A DNA stretch of 9,387 bases from Candidatus Parvibacillus calidus (GTDB taxonomy: Bacteria > Bacteroidota > Bacteroidia > Chitinophagales > Saprospiraceae), in assembly GCA_013414645.1 (NCBI GenBank), contig CP058702.1, positions 2,970,700-2,980,086 of the forward strand, given 5' to 3'. A program made the position numbers and the translations under genes. The notes under the pieces are model-generated. The model saw only the letters and a list, made by a program, of their open reading frames with translations. It had not been told where the DNA came from and ran no database searches. This document shows, piece after piece, positions 1 to 7,201 of this stretch. Position 1 is the first letter of the stretch. The number at the start of each line of letters is the position of its first letter.

Positions 1-147
1 TTCAGCATTCTCTTTAAGAATACCTGGCACATTATGCGCATTACTTTCGTTAGGAACTCCCGTCCATGTAGCAAAGGCAATTAAAACAATAAATGTTTTT
101 CGCCAAAAACCAATCATCGAAGAAAGTGTAAAAGTGTTCATGATCAT
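1..147 (-). CDS. Secreted protein of unknown function, N-terminal part only
   Basis: This is the first 49 codons of a minus-strand gene cut by the left edge of the window. The translation begins MIMNTFTLSSMIGFW and continues into a signal peptide: Arg-Lys, then a hydrophobic stretch (TFIVLIAFATW), then a likely cleavage site after NESNA. The mature part seen is only HNVPGILKENAE, too short to assign a family. Three in-frame ATGs are possible starts, at 147, 141 and 117; the last gives the most compact signal peptide. A consensus Bacteroidota promoter lies at 390-419 on the same strand, which supports a real gene with a leader of about 235 bases. The start M-x-GFW followed by a hydrophobic run resembles the start of the small secreted protein at 7202-7585, so the two may be related. 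That is a weak inference from a short stretch. Confidence 0.6.
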   Translation of the reverse strand, partial: MIMNTFTLSSMIGFWRKTFIVLIAFATWTGVPNESNAHNVPGILKENAE

Positions 148-389
148 ATTTTGTAATTTAGATTTCGTTATTGATTCTGAATTAGTTACTAAACCAGTTA
201 TTCATTATTTTGAGAGTGGCTGCCGGATGAACAAAAAGAATTTCATACTAACCTGAGCGCGAAGAAACTTCTGATCGATTTCCTTCCGTCCAAGTATCTT
301 CAATTAAATCATCAGCTTAATAAGCAATATAGTCTTGAATTTCCTGTCTATTTCTGTTGGACTAAACCTTATTGTCCAATAATAGATTA

Positions 390-419
390 CAAATATATTT
401 TTATTGGTGCAATTAACAA
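390..419 (-). promoter_or_regulatory. Bacteroidota-type promoter for the left-edge gene
   Basis: On the minus strand TTG (419-417) is followed by exactly 19 bases and then TATATTTG (397-390). This matches the known Bacteroidota primary sigma consensus TTG-N19-TAnnTTTG. Transcription would start near 383 and run toward the gene starting at 147/141. A 6-bp inverted repeat, TTATTG/CAATAA (369-382), lies at or just inside the predicted transcript start and could be an operator or a 5'-end hairpin. Confidence 0.65.
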
Positions 420-679
420 ATTTTTCAAACTAATAATTTTTTTTTAAATGTGTTAATACAAGATATAGAAACAGTAAAAAATTAATCACCAATCCTCAAT
501 TTTCTGTCAAAACACAAAGTTTGCCATTCCAAAATGCAGTCCACGAGGCACATGATAGCCTCACAAATCTCTTATATATTGAAAAATATTCAATATTAAG
601 TCTTACAATTTACTGTAATAAGGAAGCCCCAATTGCCATCACCACAATCCAATGGATTATAAAAAATCTATACAGGAGG

Positions 680-689
680 AATACCTGAT
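680..689 (+). repeat. Short dispersed repeat AATACCTGAT, copy 1
   Basis: Identical ten-base words occur at 680-689, 912-921 and 8861-8870, all in the same orientation. Copies 1 and 2 share 12 bases (GGAATACCTGAT). Copy 2 overlaps the last base of the giant gene's stop codon; the other two are intergenic. No function is known to me. Confidence 0.35.
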
Positions 690-809
690 CCCTGAGCCAA
701 AATGACTTTGACCAACTAAATACATCACAAAACCCTAATCACGTTCTTCAGAGTGGCTTTCTAGTTGGTGTGCCTATAAAGCAAAAATAGTTTTTGTTCT
801 TACACAGGC

Positions 810-841
810 AAAAAAGCTCCCGCTTCGAATGAAGCGGGAGC
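810..841 (-). terminator. Rho-independent terminator of the giant gene
   Basis: A perfect 11-bp stem, GCTCCCGCTTC (816-826) paired with GAAGCGGGAGC (831-841), encloses a four-base loop. Read on the minus strand the hairpin is followed at once by six T (815-810). It sits about 80 bases past the stop codon of the giant gene and faces the right way to end its transcript. It also separates that unit from the promoter at 390-419. Confidence 0.9.
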
Positions 842-911
842 CGTCCCAAAACCGATTTTAAATTATGTTATTAAACTTTCCTTTAAAAACGGTCTCCCGT
901 ATTTAATGGGG

Positions 912-921
912 AATACCTGAT
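912..921 (+). repeat. Short dispersed repeat AATACCTGAT, copy 2
   Basis: Second copy of the ten-base word; with two more upstream bases (910-911) it matches copy 1 over 12 bases. It abuts the 3' end of the giant gene and shares one base with its stop codon. Confidence 0.35.
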
Positions 922-3900
922 TACTCCAGTATCACCATCTTCTTCGTCGCTGAGTAATCTCCGCTAACCAACTGATAGAACATCACTCCTGTGCTGCCTA
1001 CCTGGGTCCTGCTGATCACTTCCTTGTTCATTCCCTTCGCTGCTTCTACTGTCTTGCTGTACACTACCTTGCCCGTCACATCATAGATCGTCAGCGTAGC
1101 CTTGCCTGCTTGTGGCAAACTGTACTCGATCGCTGTTACTGTTGAGAATGGGTTCGGTGTGTTCTGCTTCAACTCGAAGCCGCCTGATGTTACCACTCCG
1201 CCGTTTGTATTGAACTCAAGGGCTACATCCAGTACCTCATCTGTTCCGTTGACTCCCATCGCAGGCGTCAACGCACTGTTCACGCTCAGTACCTTGCTCA
1301 GACTTGTCTCCGCCTTCGCATTGAATACCATCGTAAACAATACCTCATCATTTGATACTGTCATCGGCGCATCTACGTTCACTGCAGTCGTTACTATACC
1401 TTCGCTCGCACGATCAGCATTGTAATTCTCTGCCGTAATGTTCAACGCTCCTGCCTTCATACCTGCAAACTCAATCGCACTCTGATCAAACGCAAACGTA
1501 AACTGATATCCTGAGATATTGTTGAAGTCTTTCGCCTTCACAGGTACCTCTATCGTCTGGCCTGCATTCAGCACTACATCATCTGCCCTGAAGCTCAATG
1601 TACCTACTGTCCTCTGCTCTATCGCTCCGCTGCCAAAGTTTGCCTTCGCATTCAAGTCAACGTCTCCCAACTTCACTCCATTCAAGTTAACCGTCGTCTG
1701 ACCCTGGTTCGGTGTCACCATCACATAGTCCGGTGTCTGCGCCCAGTTGCTCATATTCAAGTCATACTTAGAATCAAATGTCCTCCAGGACTGTCCTACA
1801 TTGTACTTCTCTATCTTGCCCAGTATCAGCTTGCGGATCTCCACGATATCGCTCACCTTCACTGATCCATCCATATTAACATCCGCTGCCAACATCTTGT
1901 ATGGCTGATCCAACTGCGTCTTGCCCAATATATGGTTCTGGATCTTGATGATGTCTCCTACGTTAACTCCGTTCAGATAATCCTTATCGTGACTTCCTGC
2001 CAACTTCTGCTCATTGGTGTTGTATGTCTTGAAGTGGTACTCTCCGGTAGCTCCCTCTGTTACATACATCGGTGTATTACCATATGAAATCACCACATCC
2101 TTAATACCTTCTACAGGGGCATACGTCGTAACCTTTCCTACTATCGTATTCGTTCCGTCATCTCCGCATACTCCGTCATTGTCATCCACCTTCAATCTGG
2201 TCGTACAGAAATCCTGGTTGCCATCCGCATCCGTTACATACATCGTGATGTTCTCGAATACCGGTGAACCGTTCGCCTGAAGATCTGCACATGTCCAGGT
2301 ACGTAGTGTATCGTTTACGTCTGCTGAGTAGCTGAACTTCAACTGACTCTTCGGTGTACAGTTGTCGAATGACTGATGGTTGAAGTAATGTGCCGGCAAG
2401 GTAATCATTCCCGCTGCTGGCATCACCACTGTCGCCAATCCATAGAAACATACAGGACTTGGCTTCTTGCAGTCACGCAATCTAACCCAGTAGTTACCGC
2501 TAGCTACGTTTCCGCAGTTATCGCTCACTGTCCAGTATACTCTGTGTACTCCCATCGGCAATACATCATTGATCGTCGCTGTAAGTCCGGAGAAGTCTAC
2601 TGACTTAGGTCCGTTTGGATTTGCAAATGCATCAACTTCGTAGTGATAGTTCAACTTGTTTGAACAGTCAATTGCGTTAGCCTTCAATGTGCCGGCCGGC
2701 GCTGAGCAAATACCGTTGTACAACGTTCCCAATACATTGTATTCCCATGGAGCATTGTAGCTTGTATTGTTCGGTATATTCGTCCAGCTATCCTCTTCCG
2801 CAGGTGTGCCAAACTGTGGACATGCCTTCGGATTGATTACCTGTACTATCGGCTTCTCATTATCCTTAACCTTGATTACCTGGATATACTCCACTACACC
2901 ATCTCCTCTGTAATCAGGATTCCATTCTGCTCCCGCTACCTTGATGTTCTGGTCGATCGCTCTGTAGTATTCGCCATCCTGGATTCTTCTGTAGATACCA
3001 GGTCTCCAATTAGCACAGTCATTATTCGTAAACTGGTTGATTGATGACGGCCTCCACTTACATGTGATTGGCAGTCTCCAACTGCTGTATGTATAATCAT
3101 CGTTCGTATTGCCATAGTCAACATCGTATGCACACCAGTTGATCACCTTCCAGTGTCTTACAATCTTGAAACATGCATCGTTCTCTCCATAGAAACGCTC
3201 ATCCCACCATGTAGTAGCCAACTGCTCACAGTCGTTCCAGTCAAATCTTGGCCACCAGATCGGATCATGTGGTGTAGGTGTAAAGTCCGCTGTGTCTATA
3301 CATCCTGTCAACATCGTATCTGCCGGGAACGTCACGATAAAGTCTGAGATATGTCTTACCTCTACTGTCTGTGACTTCACATCCTGATTACCGCACTTGT
3401 CGGTCACTCTCCATGTCTTCACCAATACTCCCTCGCCACAGTCGTTAAGTGTTCCTGATATGCTTGAGTCGATTGTCAGACTACCACATGCATCATACCA
3501 GCTCGCATAACCAAAATACTGATCGTATGTAACGTGCGGTGGATTGTTGTGGTTCGTGCCATCATCCTCACACTTCACGATAACTCTCGGTGGTGCCGTT
3601 ACTATCGGACGTGTCTTATCATCCACAAATGTCTGAACTACACAATCTGAATACAGATTTGGTGATCCCTCACAATATACTCGCATAATCACATCTATCC
3701 TTCCACAGAACTTCTCACCGTATGGTCCGGTTACAACTCCTGTCAGGTCATCGTGAGATTCCCTTGAGTTGTTCACTGTACCAAACAATGGCGCTCCATT
3801 GTTGTACATCACCCTGTTCTTGAATACTCCCACTGTAAGTGAATCCCTGAAGTATGAATCGTTCGGTTCGCTCAATCTGCGCACCTTGAATACCAACTGA

Positions 3901-5252
3901 TCATCTGAACAACAGTTATCCCATGATCCGTTGTCAAATCTGTCCGCAGGTATCACATTCACACATCCATTTGGATTTACTGTAACCTGAAGGAACTCCT
4001 TACAGATAACGTTCGGTGGTGTCGTATCTCTTACTATCAGCGTCATTGTCGCTGTACCCTTGTTGCCACATGCATCCGTAGCCTCGTACGTTACTGTATG
4101 TGTTCCTACTGTCAACTCTATGCTGCCCGGCAATACCCATGATCCTGTCACAGAGTGTGGTACATTCGGTACCAATACGCCGTCTATATATACCTTCCAT
4201 GTAATTGCATTCGGTGAACATGCCTCCACCACTGATGGCGTAGGTAGGGTAACTCCCCATATTGAACATGAATATGGTGAAGCATTCACCTCCATTGTCG
4301 CAGGTACGCTAACAACAGGTGCCAGGTTGTCCTCTACAAATATCATCTGTACTGCCTCTCTGATCTGGCCTGTACACCAGTCTATCACCGTCCAGCGACG
4401 GATAATCTTCTTCGCTCCACTGTTCACTCCGCAGATAAGTACCTCATCATCGTGATACTGGCTCACCAGATTGCAATACTTGCCATCGTTACGTACATCA
4501 TGTCCGTTTACTGCAGGCCAATCTTCGTCAACTGTGTTACCGTCCACTGCATTCGGATTATAGGCCGGTACAAATGGAGTAACATCAGGCTGCTGTGAAT
4601 TGAACGCATCAGGATCCGTTGCATCACCGCACCTCACCGTTACTGCATCAGGGAATATTACATCCTCCAGCGTCGGTAGATCTACATAGATATTCTCCGT
4701 ACATGTACTCTTATTGCCATATCCGTCAGTCACCGTCCAGTATACCGGTACATATCTGCCCTCGGCACACATGTCATTGGATGACAATGCTCCTACTGTA
4801 AACGTATAGCTCAATGGCGTACAACCCGGAATCGCTTGACCAGCACAGTTGTCGGTCGCCGCAGGCGTAGATGTTGATAGCCCGATCGCATCAAGATCAG
4901 CAAGTGTCTTCGCGTTCAACAACGCATCTACATCACTACACTGTATCTCACATGGACCTACTGCCAATATACCTACTCCTCCTGGTCCGGTAATATCTAC
5001 TATATAATCAAACGTATTGAGCGCTGTCGTTCCCCAGTCAAGTATCACAAACTGATAATCAACTCCTGCTGTCAGGTTGATGTTCGTTCCGCCTGCCTGT
5101 GTAAACTCATCGTATCCTCCTATCAGGTTTGTACATGGACTGTTTACTACAAAACCGGGATCCTGGTAGATACCAATATATGCCTGACCGCCAATAACCG
5201 GTCCCTGTGTAGTCAGATTGATGTGGTAAGTGCCGTAACAGGTACCTGGAAC
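921..5252 (-). CDS. Giant T9SS protein, fragment 4: HYR-like repeats, dockerin, cohesin-like and sorting domain
   Basis: This is the largest open frame, open up to 5252. The first start-type codon with a long reading is GTG at 5048, but good protein sequence continues upstream of it (GTCYGTYHINL and on), so that GTG is not a true start. It holds most of the HYR-like repeats, each ending in a W-x-V-x-D-x-C-G-N strand and a D-x-x-x-P linker, for example TWRVTDKCGN and YWTVSDNCGN. Two repeats share a near-identical RxWxVI(D/N)WC signature. Next comes a dockerin pair (about 1990-1815): a degenerate first half, NGVNVGDIIKIQNHILG, then a canonical calcium loop, DVNMDGSVKVSD, with its helix. A cohesin-like domain follows (about 1609-1207; ISGYQFTFAFD). 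Last is a T9SS type A domain (1179-924; NTPNPFS near its start, then TIYDVTGKVV, ending KKMVILE). The stop is TAA at 923-921, followed by a strong terminator. Confidence 0.9.
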   Translation of the reverse strand, partial: VPGTCYGTYHINLTTQGPVIGGQAYIGIYQDPGFVVNSPCTNLIGGYDEFTQAGGTNINLTAGVDYQFVILDWGTTALNTFDYIVDITGPGGVGILAVGPCEIQCSDVDALLNAKTLADLDAIGLSTSTPAATDNCAGQAIPGCTPLSYTFTVGALSSNDMCAEGRYVPVYWTVTDGYGNKSTCTENIYVDLPTLEDVIFPDAVTVRCGDATDPDAFNSQQPDVTPFVPAYNPNAVDGNTVDEDWPAVNGHDVRNDGKYCNLVSQYHDDEVLICGVNSGAKKIIRRWTVIDWCTGQIREAVQMIFVEDNLAPVVSVPATMEVNASPYSCSIWGVTLPTPSVVEACSPNAITWKVYIDGVLVPNVPHSVTGSWVLPGSIELTVGTHTVTYEATDACGNKGTATMTLIVRDTTPPNVICKEFLQVTVNPNGCVNVIPADRFDNGSWDNCCSDDQLVFKVRRLSEPNDSYFRDSLTVGVFKNRVMYNNGAPLFGTVNNSRESHDDLTGVVTGPYGEKFCGRIDVIMRVYCEGSPNLYSDCVVQTFVDDKTRPIVTAPPRVIVKCEDDGTNHNNPPHVTYDQYFGYASWYDACGSLTIDSSISGTLNDCGEGVLVKTWRVTDKCGNQDVKSQTVEVRHISDFIVTFPADTMLTGCIDTADFTPTPHDPIWWPRFDWNDCEQLATTWWDERFYGENDACFKIVRHWKVINWCAYDVDYGNTNDDYTYSSWRLPITCKWRPSSINQFTNNDCANWRPGIYRRIQDGEYYRAIDQNIKVAGAEWNPDYRGDGVVEYIQVIKVKDNEKPIVQVINPKACPQFGTPAEEDSWTNIPNNTSYNAPWEYNVLGTLYNGICSAPAGTLKANAIDCSNKLNYHYEVDAFANPNGPKSVDFSGLTATINDVLPMGVHRVYWTVSDNCGNVASGNYWVRLRDCKKPSPVCFYGLATVVMPAAGMITLPAHYFNHQSFDNCTPKSQLKFSYSADVNDTLRTWTCADLQANGSPVFENITMYVTDADGNQDFCTTRLKVDDNDGVCGDDGTNTIVGKVTTYAPVEGIKDVVISYGNTPMYVTEGATGEYHFKTYNTNEQKLAGSHDKDYLNGVNVGDIIKIQNHILGKTQLDQPYKMLAADVNMDGSVKVSDIVEIRKLILGKIEKYNVGQSWRTFDSKYDLNMSNWAQTPDYVMVTPNQGQTTVNLNGVKLGDVDLNAKANFGSGAIEQRTVGTLSFRADDVVLNAGQTIEVPVKAKDFNNISGYQFTFAFDQSAIEFAGMKAGALNITAENYNADRASEGIVTTAVNVDAPMTVSNDEVLFTMVFNAKAETSLSKVLSVNSALTPAMGVNGTDEVLDVALEFNTNGGVVTSGGFELKQNTPNPFSTVTAIEYSLPQAGKATLTIYDVTGKVVYSKTVEAAKGMNKEVISRTQVGSTGVMFYQLVSGDYSATKKMVILE

Positions 5253-5944
5253 TCAATCAACTCATAAGGGTGTGTTCCTGCCAATGGAGAACCTGTTCCA
5301 AAATCATAACATGGATTGTTGAAGCCGGTAGAGGTAGGATCACTCCAGTCCATCGTACCCAGCAACTGATTAGTCTCCTGTGTACATCCGTCACACTCAA
5401 CTACCGGTGGTAACTTGTCTTCTACCAATATCCATCCCCAGCAAATATTGCCATTAGGAGCTGTTACTCTCACTGCCAATGTCTGGCCAATGTTAGAACA
5501 GTTTACTGTATTTCCAAGGTTAAATGGCCCTGCCATTGAAGCACCGATAGCCACCTCATAGTCCTCATAACATCCGTATGGTCCGCCTTCCAGCATAGTC
5601 TCTGCCGTAATCACTGCCTCACAGTTCTCAGGATCCAGAGATACGTGTACCAGATCATTACATCCCAATGATGTAATCGGGTTTGGATAACCATTAACCA
5701 CTACATTGAATGAACATTCAATCGGTCCGTCAGGACCATTGCCTGAATATGTAACAGTCGTTGTACCAATAGGAAACTCTTCTGTAATTACATCTACGTA
5801 ACCATTGCCAAAATCAGCCACATAGCCTACATTCACCCCTGCTGTCTGTGTTACAGTAGGCAATTGTGGCGCAGCCTGGAAAGAGAAGTTAGTAATCGTC
5901 AAGACACATGCTCCTCCAATACCATCAGCTGTATATGAATAAAA
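5213..5944 (-). CDS. Giant T9SS protein, fragment 3: first HYR-like repeats
   Basis: This open frame carries the segment between the second and third breaks. The start-type codon TTG at 5902 is not a real start, because the frame reads sensibly up to 5944 (FYSYTADGIGGACVLTITNF) and continues fragment 2. The first residues finish the beta-sandwich module. Next comes an HYR-type strand, FPIGTTTVTYSGNGPDGP, the classic wording of that family, then a Cys-containing module (VHVSLDPENCEAVITAE) and the linker VEDKLPPVVEC. The last plausible residues are YELIEF; the tail after that (to the stop at 5213) is out-of-frame sequence. Restoring one base near 5245-5250 joins it to GTCYGTYHINL of fragment 4. 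The fragment has no signal peptide of its own and is not an independent gene. Confidence 0.85.
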   Translation of the reverse strand, partial: FYSYTADGIGGACVLTITNFSFQAAPQLPTVTQTAGVNVGYVADFGNGYVDVITEEFPIGTTTVTYSGNGPDGPIECSFNVVVNGYPNPITSLGCNDLVHVSLDPENCEAVITAETMLEGGPYGCYEDYEVAIGASMAGPFNLGNTVNCSNIGQTLAVRVTAPNGNICWGWILVEDKLPPVVECDGCTQETNQLLGTMDWSDPTSTGFNNPCYDFGTGSPLAGTHPYELIEFQVPVTALTTSI

Positions 5945-6576
5945 CCAAAGTTGCCACCCTGATTCACACTAACACTGACGTTTGTACCACTTTGTGCATT
6001 AGCTCCGCCATTGTTAGTCAATTGATAACAGCCGTAAGCCGTTCCCGTCTGATTGCCAAACCATGTCATAGTCGTCGGAACATCCTTCAAATAACCTGAA
6101 TTATCCCAGAATGGCCCATCGGTTGTAGTCCATGACCAATTAAACTTAACAGTACCCGTTGTAGGTAGGTTCTTCCAAATCCACGGCTGATAATACGTCG
6201 TACCCGCATTGGATCCAAGATCAGTACTAGGAATTGTCAAAGTCGTATTACCTGTAAAACTTCCAATAAAGATCCCCGCTGCAACCGGATATTGACCATT
6301 GCCGGGCGCAAACGCTCCGGTGAAATTAAGCACCGGCGCAGGTGTTACAACACACTGCGGAGTGATACTCAATGGATACGTAAAGTAATACGAACACTCT
6401 CCAGCCTGCAACGTTACATACTGGTCCGCAGGACAGATTAACTCACATACATCGGTAGTTCCACCTCCACCACCAGGGGTGAATTCAATAGTCATCCCGA
6501 AGTTGGAAAAAGTACCGGTATCTCCACCTCCTGAATCACCTATATAAAGTGTCCAGGTTCCATTAATGTTGTTAAC
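5899..6576 (-). CDS. Giant T9SS protein, fragment 2: end of P domain and beta-sandwich module
   Basis: The ATG at 6495 (MTIEFTPGG) lies inside the P domain and is not a true start. The frame is open above it and gives NNINGTWTLYIGDSGGGDTG, exactly the expected C-terminal part of a P domain whose N-terminal part is in fragment 1. After a glycine-rich linker and a CPADQYVTL strand with cysteines, it reads a beta-sandwich module with the pattern FNWSWTTTDGPFWD..GY, YGCYQLTNNGG and SVSVNQGGNFGF. I recall this as a common accessory module in secreted Bacteroidota proteins but cannot name it. The final residues HIQLMVLEEHVS are out-of-frame; one extra T in the run opposite 5941-5944 converts the reading to FYSYTADGIGG in fragment 3. 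Confidence 0.85.
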   Translation of the reverse strand, partial: VNNINGTWTLYIGDSGGGDTGTFSNFGMTIEFTPGGGGGTTDVCELICPADQYVTLQAGECSYYFTYPLSITPQCVVTPAPVLNFTGAFAPGNGQYPVAAGIFIGSFTGNTTLTIPSTDLGSNAGTTYYQPWIWKNLPTTGTVKFNWSWTTTDGPFWDNSGYLKDVPTTMTWFGNQTGTAYGCYQLTNNGGANAQSGTNVSVSVNQGGNFGFIHIQLMVLEEHVS

Positions 6577-7103
6577 CCCAGATCAGTAACAAGGGCAGAA
6601 AATGTAGCATATGCAGGTGGAACTGATATTGCGCCTGCAGAAGGCTGCCAGGATCCGGTAGGTATAGGATTGGATGCTCCTATATTCTCACTGGGAGTAG
6701 AAGCAGCATCATCAAATGTAATCGTATTTGCAATTAGGAAATCAGATAAAGATCCGCAACAACCATTACCATCGTCAGCTGACTCGATATAGCCTGGCCT
6801 ACTCATCAGAGCCAATACCTTTCCATCAGGAGCCACCAGCTTTGCAGTCAGGTCTCCTGCCCAGGTATGACCAATTCTCACCGAAATAGTCACCACAGCC
6901 GTTCCATTGTTCGGCACACCGCTTACACTCAAAGGAAGGTTAGCCATGGAAGCTAATGTTCCATTATAGGCATTATCTGGAATTGCTACCGAACCGGGAT
7001 TATTAAATATAATTGTTTGGGCATATCCCTGTGTGCCGCATAAACACAAGAACATAAGCAATACGAAACTGCTTATCGCCCCATTAAATCTTTTCATTGT
7101 CAT
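6540..7103 (-). CDS. Giant T9SS protein, fragment 1: signal peptide and P domain
   Basis: This is the true start of the giant gene. The ATG at 7103 (MTMKRFNG) or the second ATG at 7097 opens a typical signal peptide: Lys-Arg, then SSFVLLMFLCLCG, then cleavage after GYA. No Shine-Dalgarno sequence is obvious, as is common in Bacteroidota. The mature part is a P (Homo B) domain, a beta-jelly-roll found in proprotein convertases and in many secreted bacterial proteins. It shows IPDNAYNG, a VSGVPNNGTAVVTI strand, the signature IGHTWAGDLTAKLVAPDG, and ATFSALVTDLG near the end. The last residues LTTLMEPGHFI are out-of-frame; restoring one G in the four-base run opposite 6576-6579 gives the expected NNINGTWTLYIGDSG of fragment 2. 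It follows the small secreted protein gene by 98 bases on the same strand, with no promoter match between them. Confidence 0.88.
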   Translation of the reverse strand: MTMKRFNGAISSFVLLMFLCLCGTQGYAQTIIFNNPGSVAIPDNAYNGTLASMANLPLSVSGVPNNGTAVVTISVRIGHTWAGDLTAKLVAPDGKVLALMSRPGYIESADDGNGCCGSLSDFLIANTITFDDAASTPSENIGASNPIPTGSWQPSAGAISVPPAYATFSALVTDLGLTTLMEPGHFI

Positions 7104-7163
7104 GAGATTCTGTTAAAATTTTGATTCATAAAAAATTTAATTTAAAATCTAGTCTCAAACTTC

Positions 7164-7185
7164 CAGAGAGCAACTACTCTCTCTG
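7164..7185 (-). other. Hairpin in the gap between the small secreted protein and the giant gene
   Basis: CAGAGAG (7164-7170) and CTCTCTG (7179-7185) form a perfect 7-bp stem with an eight-base loop. No T run follows on either strand, so it is not a standard terminator. It lies in the 98-base gap between two genes read in the same direction. It could be an RNA processing or stability element that sets different levels for the two genes; this is inference. Confidence 0.4.
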
Positions 7186-7201
7186 TTGGCCCAACCAATC
7201 G

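Larger units (their letters stand above)
148..809. other. AT-rich intergenic spacer with no supported gene
   Basis: No complete gene is visible on either strand. The left part is the leader of the left-edge gene together with its promoter. A plus-strand open frame at 214-447 (77 codons, beginning EWLPDEQKEF after a stop) has no start codon and overlaps that promoter on the other strand. The stretch from about 450 to 809 shows only short frames in AT-rich DNA and one copy of a short repeat (680-689) that recurs at 912 and 8861. Confidence 0.6.
921..7103 (-). pseudogene. Giant multidomain T9SS-secreted surface protein gene, broken by three one-base frameshifts
   Basis: Four successive open frames (7103-6540, 6576-5899, 5944-5213, 5252-921) read as one protein if one base is restored at each of three points, giving about 2061 residues. 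Domains of the repaired protein: signal peptide (1-28, cleavage before Gln29); P domain like that of proprotein convertases (about 30-207); a beta-sandwich module (about 240-400); about ten HYR-like immunoglobulin-fold repeats (about 400-1640); a short regulatory-like beta domain; a dockerin pair (about 1707-1765); a cohesin-like domain (about 1833-1967); and a T9SS type A sorting domain (about 1977-2061). Such proteins are exported across the outer membrane and usually anchored at the cell surface by sortase-like processing of the C-terminus. A role in adhesion or matrix binding is inferred; no catalytic domain is seen. Each break needs a shift in the same direction and leaves the protein on both sides well conserved. 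Sequencing error is therefore likelier than true decay, and the gene may be intact in the organism. Confidence 0.88.

Noticed and set aside
214..447. Plus-strand open frame of 77 codons beginning EWLPDEQKEF
   Set aside because: It has no start codon, opens directly after a stop, ends in low-complexity Phe/Ile/Lys and overlaps a strong minus-strand promoter. I could not tie it to any family, including transposases.
1102..4801. Plus-strand open frames inside the giant gene (for example 4060-4455, 1102-1425, 2014-2280)
   Set aside because: They are antisense shadows of a long, clearly coding minus-strand frame, with no family-like sequence or signals of their own.
5899..5902. Overlapping stop and TTG start at the junction of two frames, suggesting translational coupling of two genes
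   Set aside because: The downstream frame reads family-like sequence well before the TTG, so the overlap is a by-product of a missing base, not a gene boundary.
5941..6579. Phase variation through homopolymer tracts
   Set aside because: The runs are only four bases long; contingency tracts are normally much longer.
5200..6600. Programmed -1 ribosomal frameshifting as the cause of the three frame changes
   Set aside because: All shifts are in the -1 direction, but none of the sites has a canonical X-XXY-YYZ slippery heptamer in the right phase. Three such events in one gene would leave almost no full-length product.
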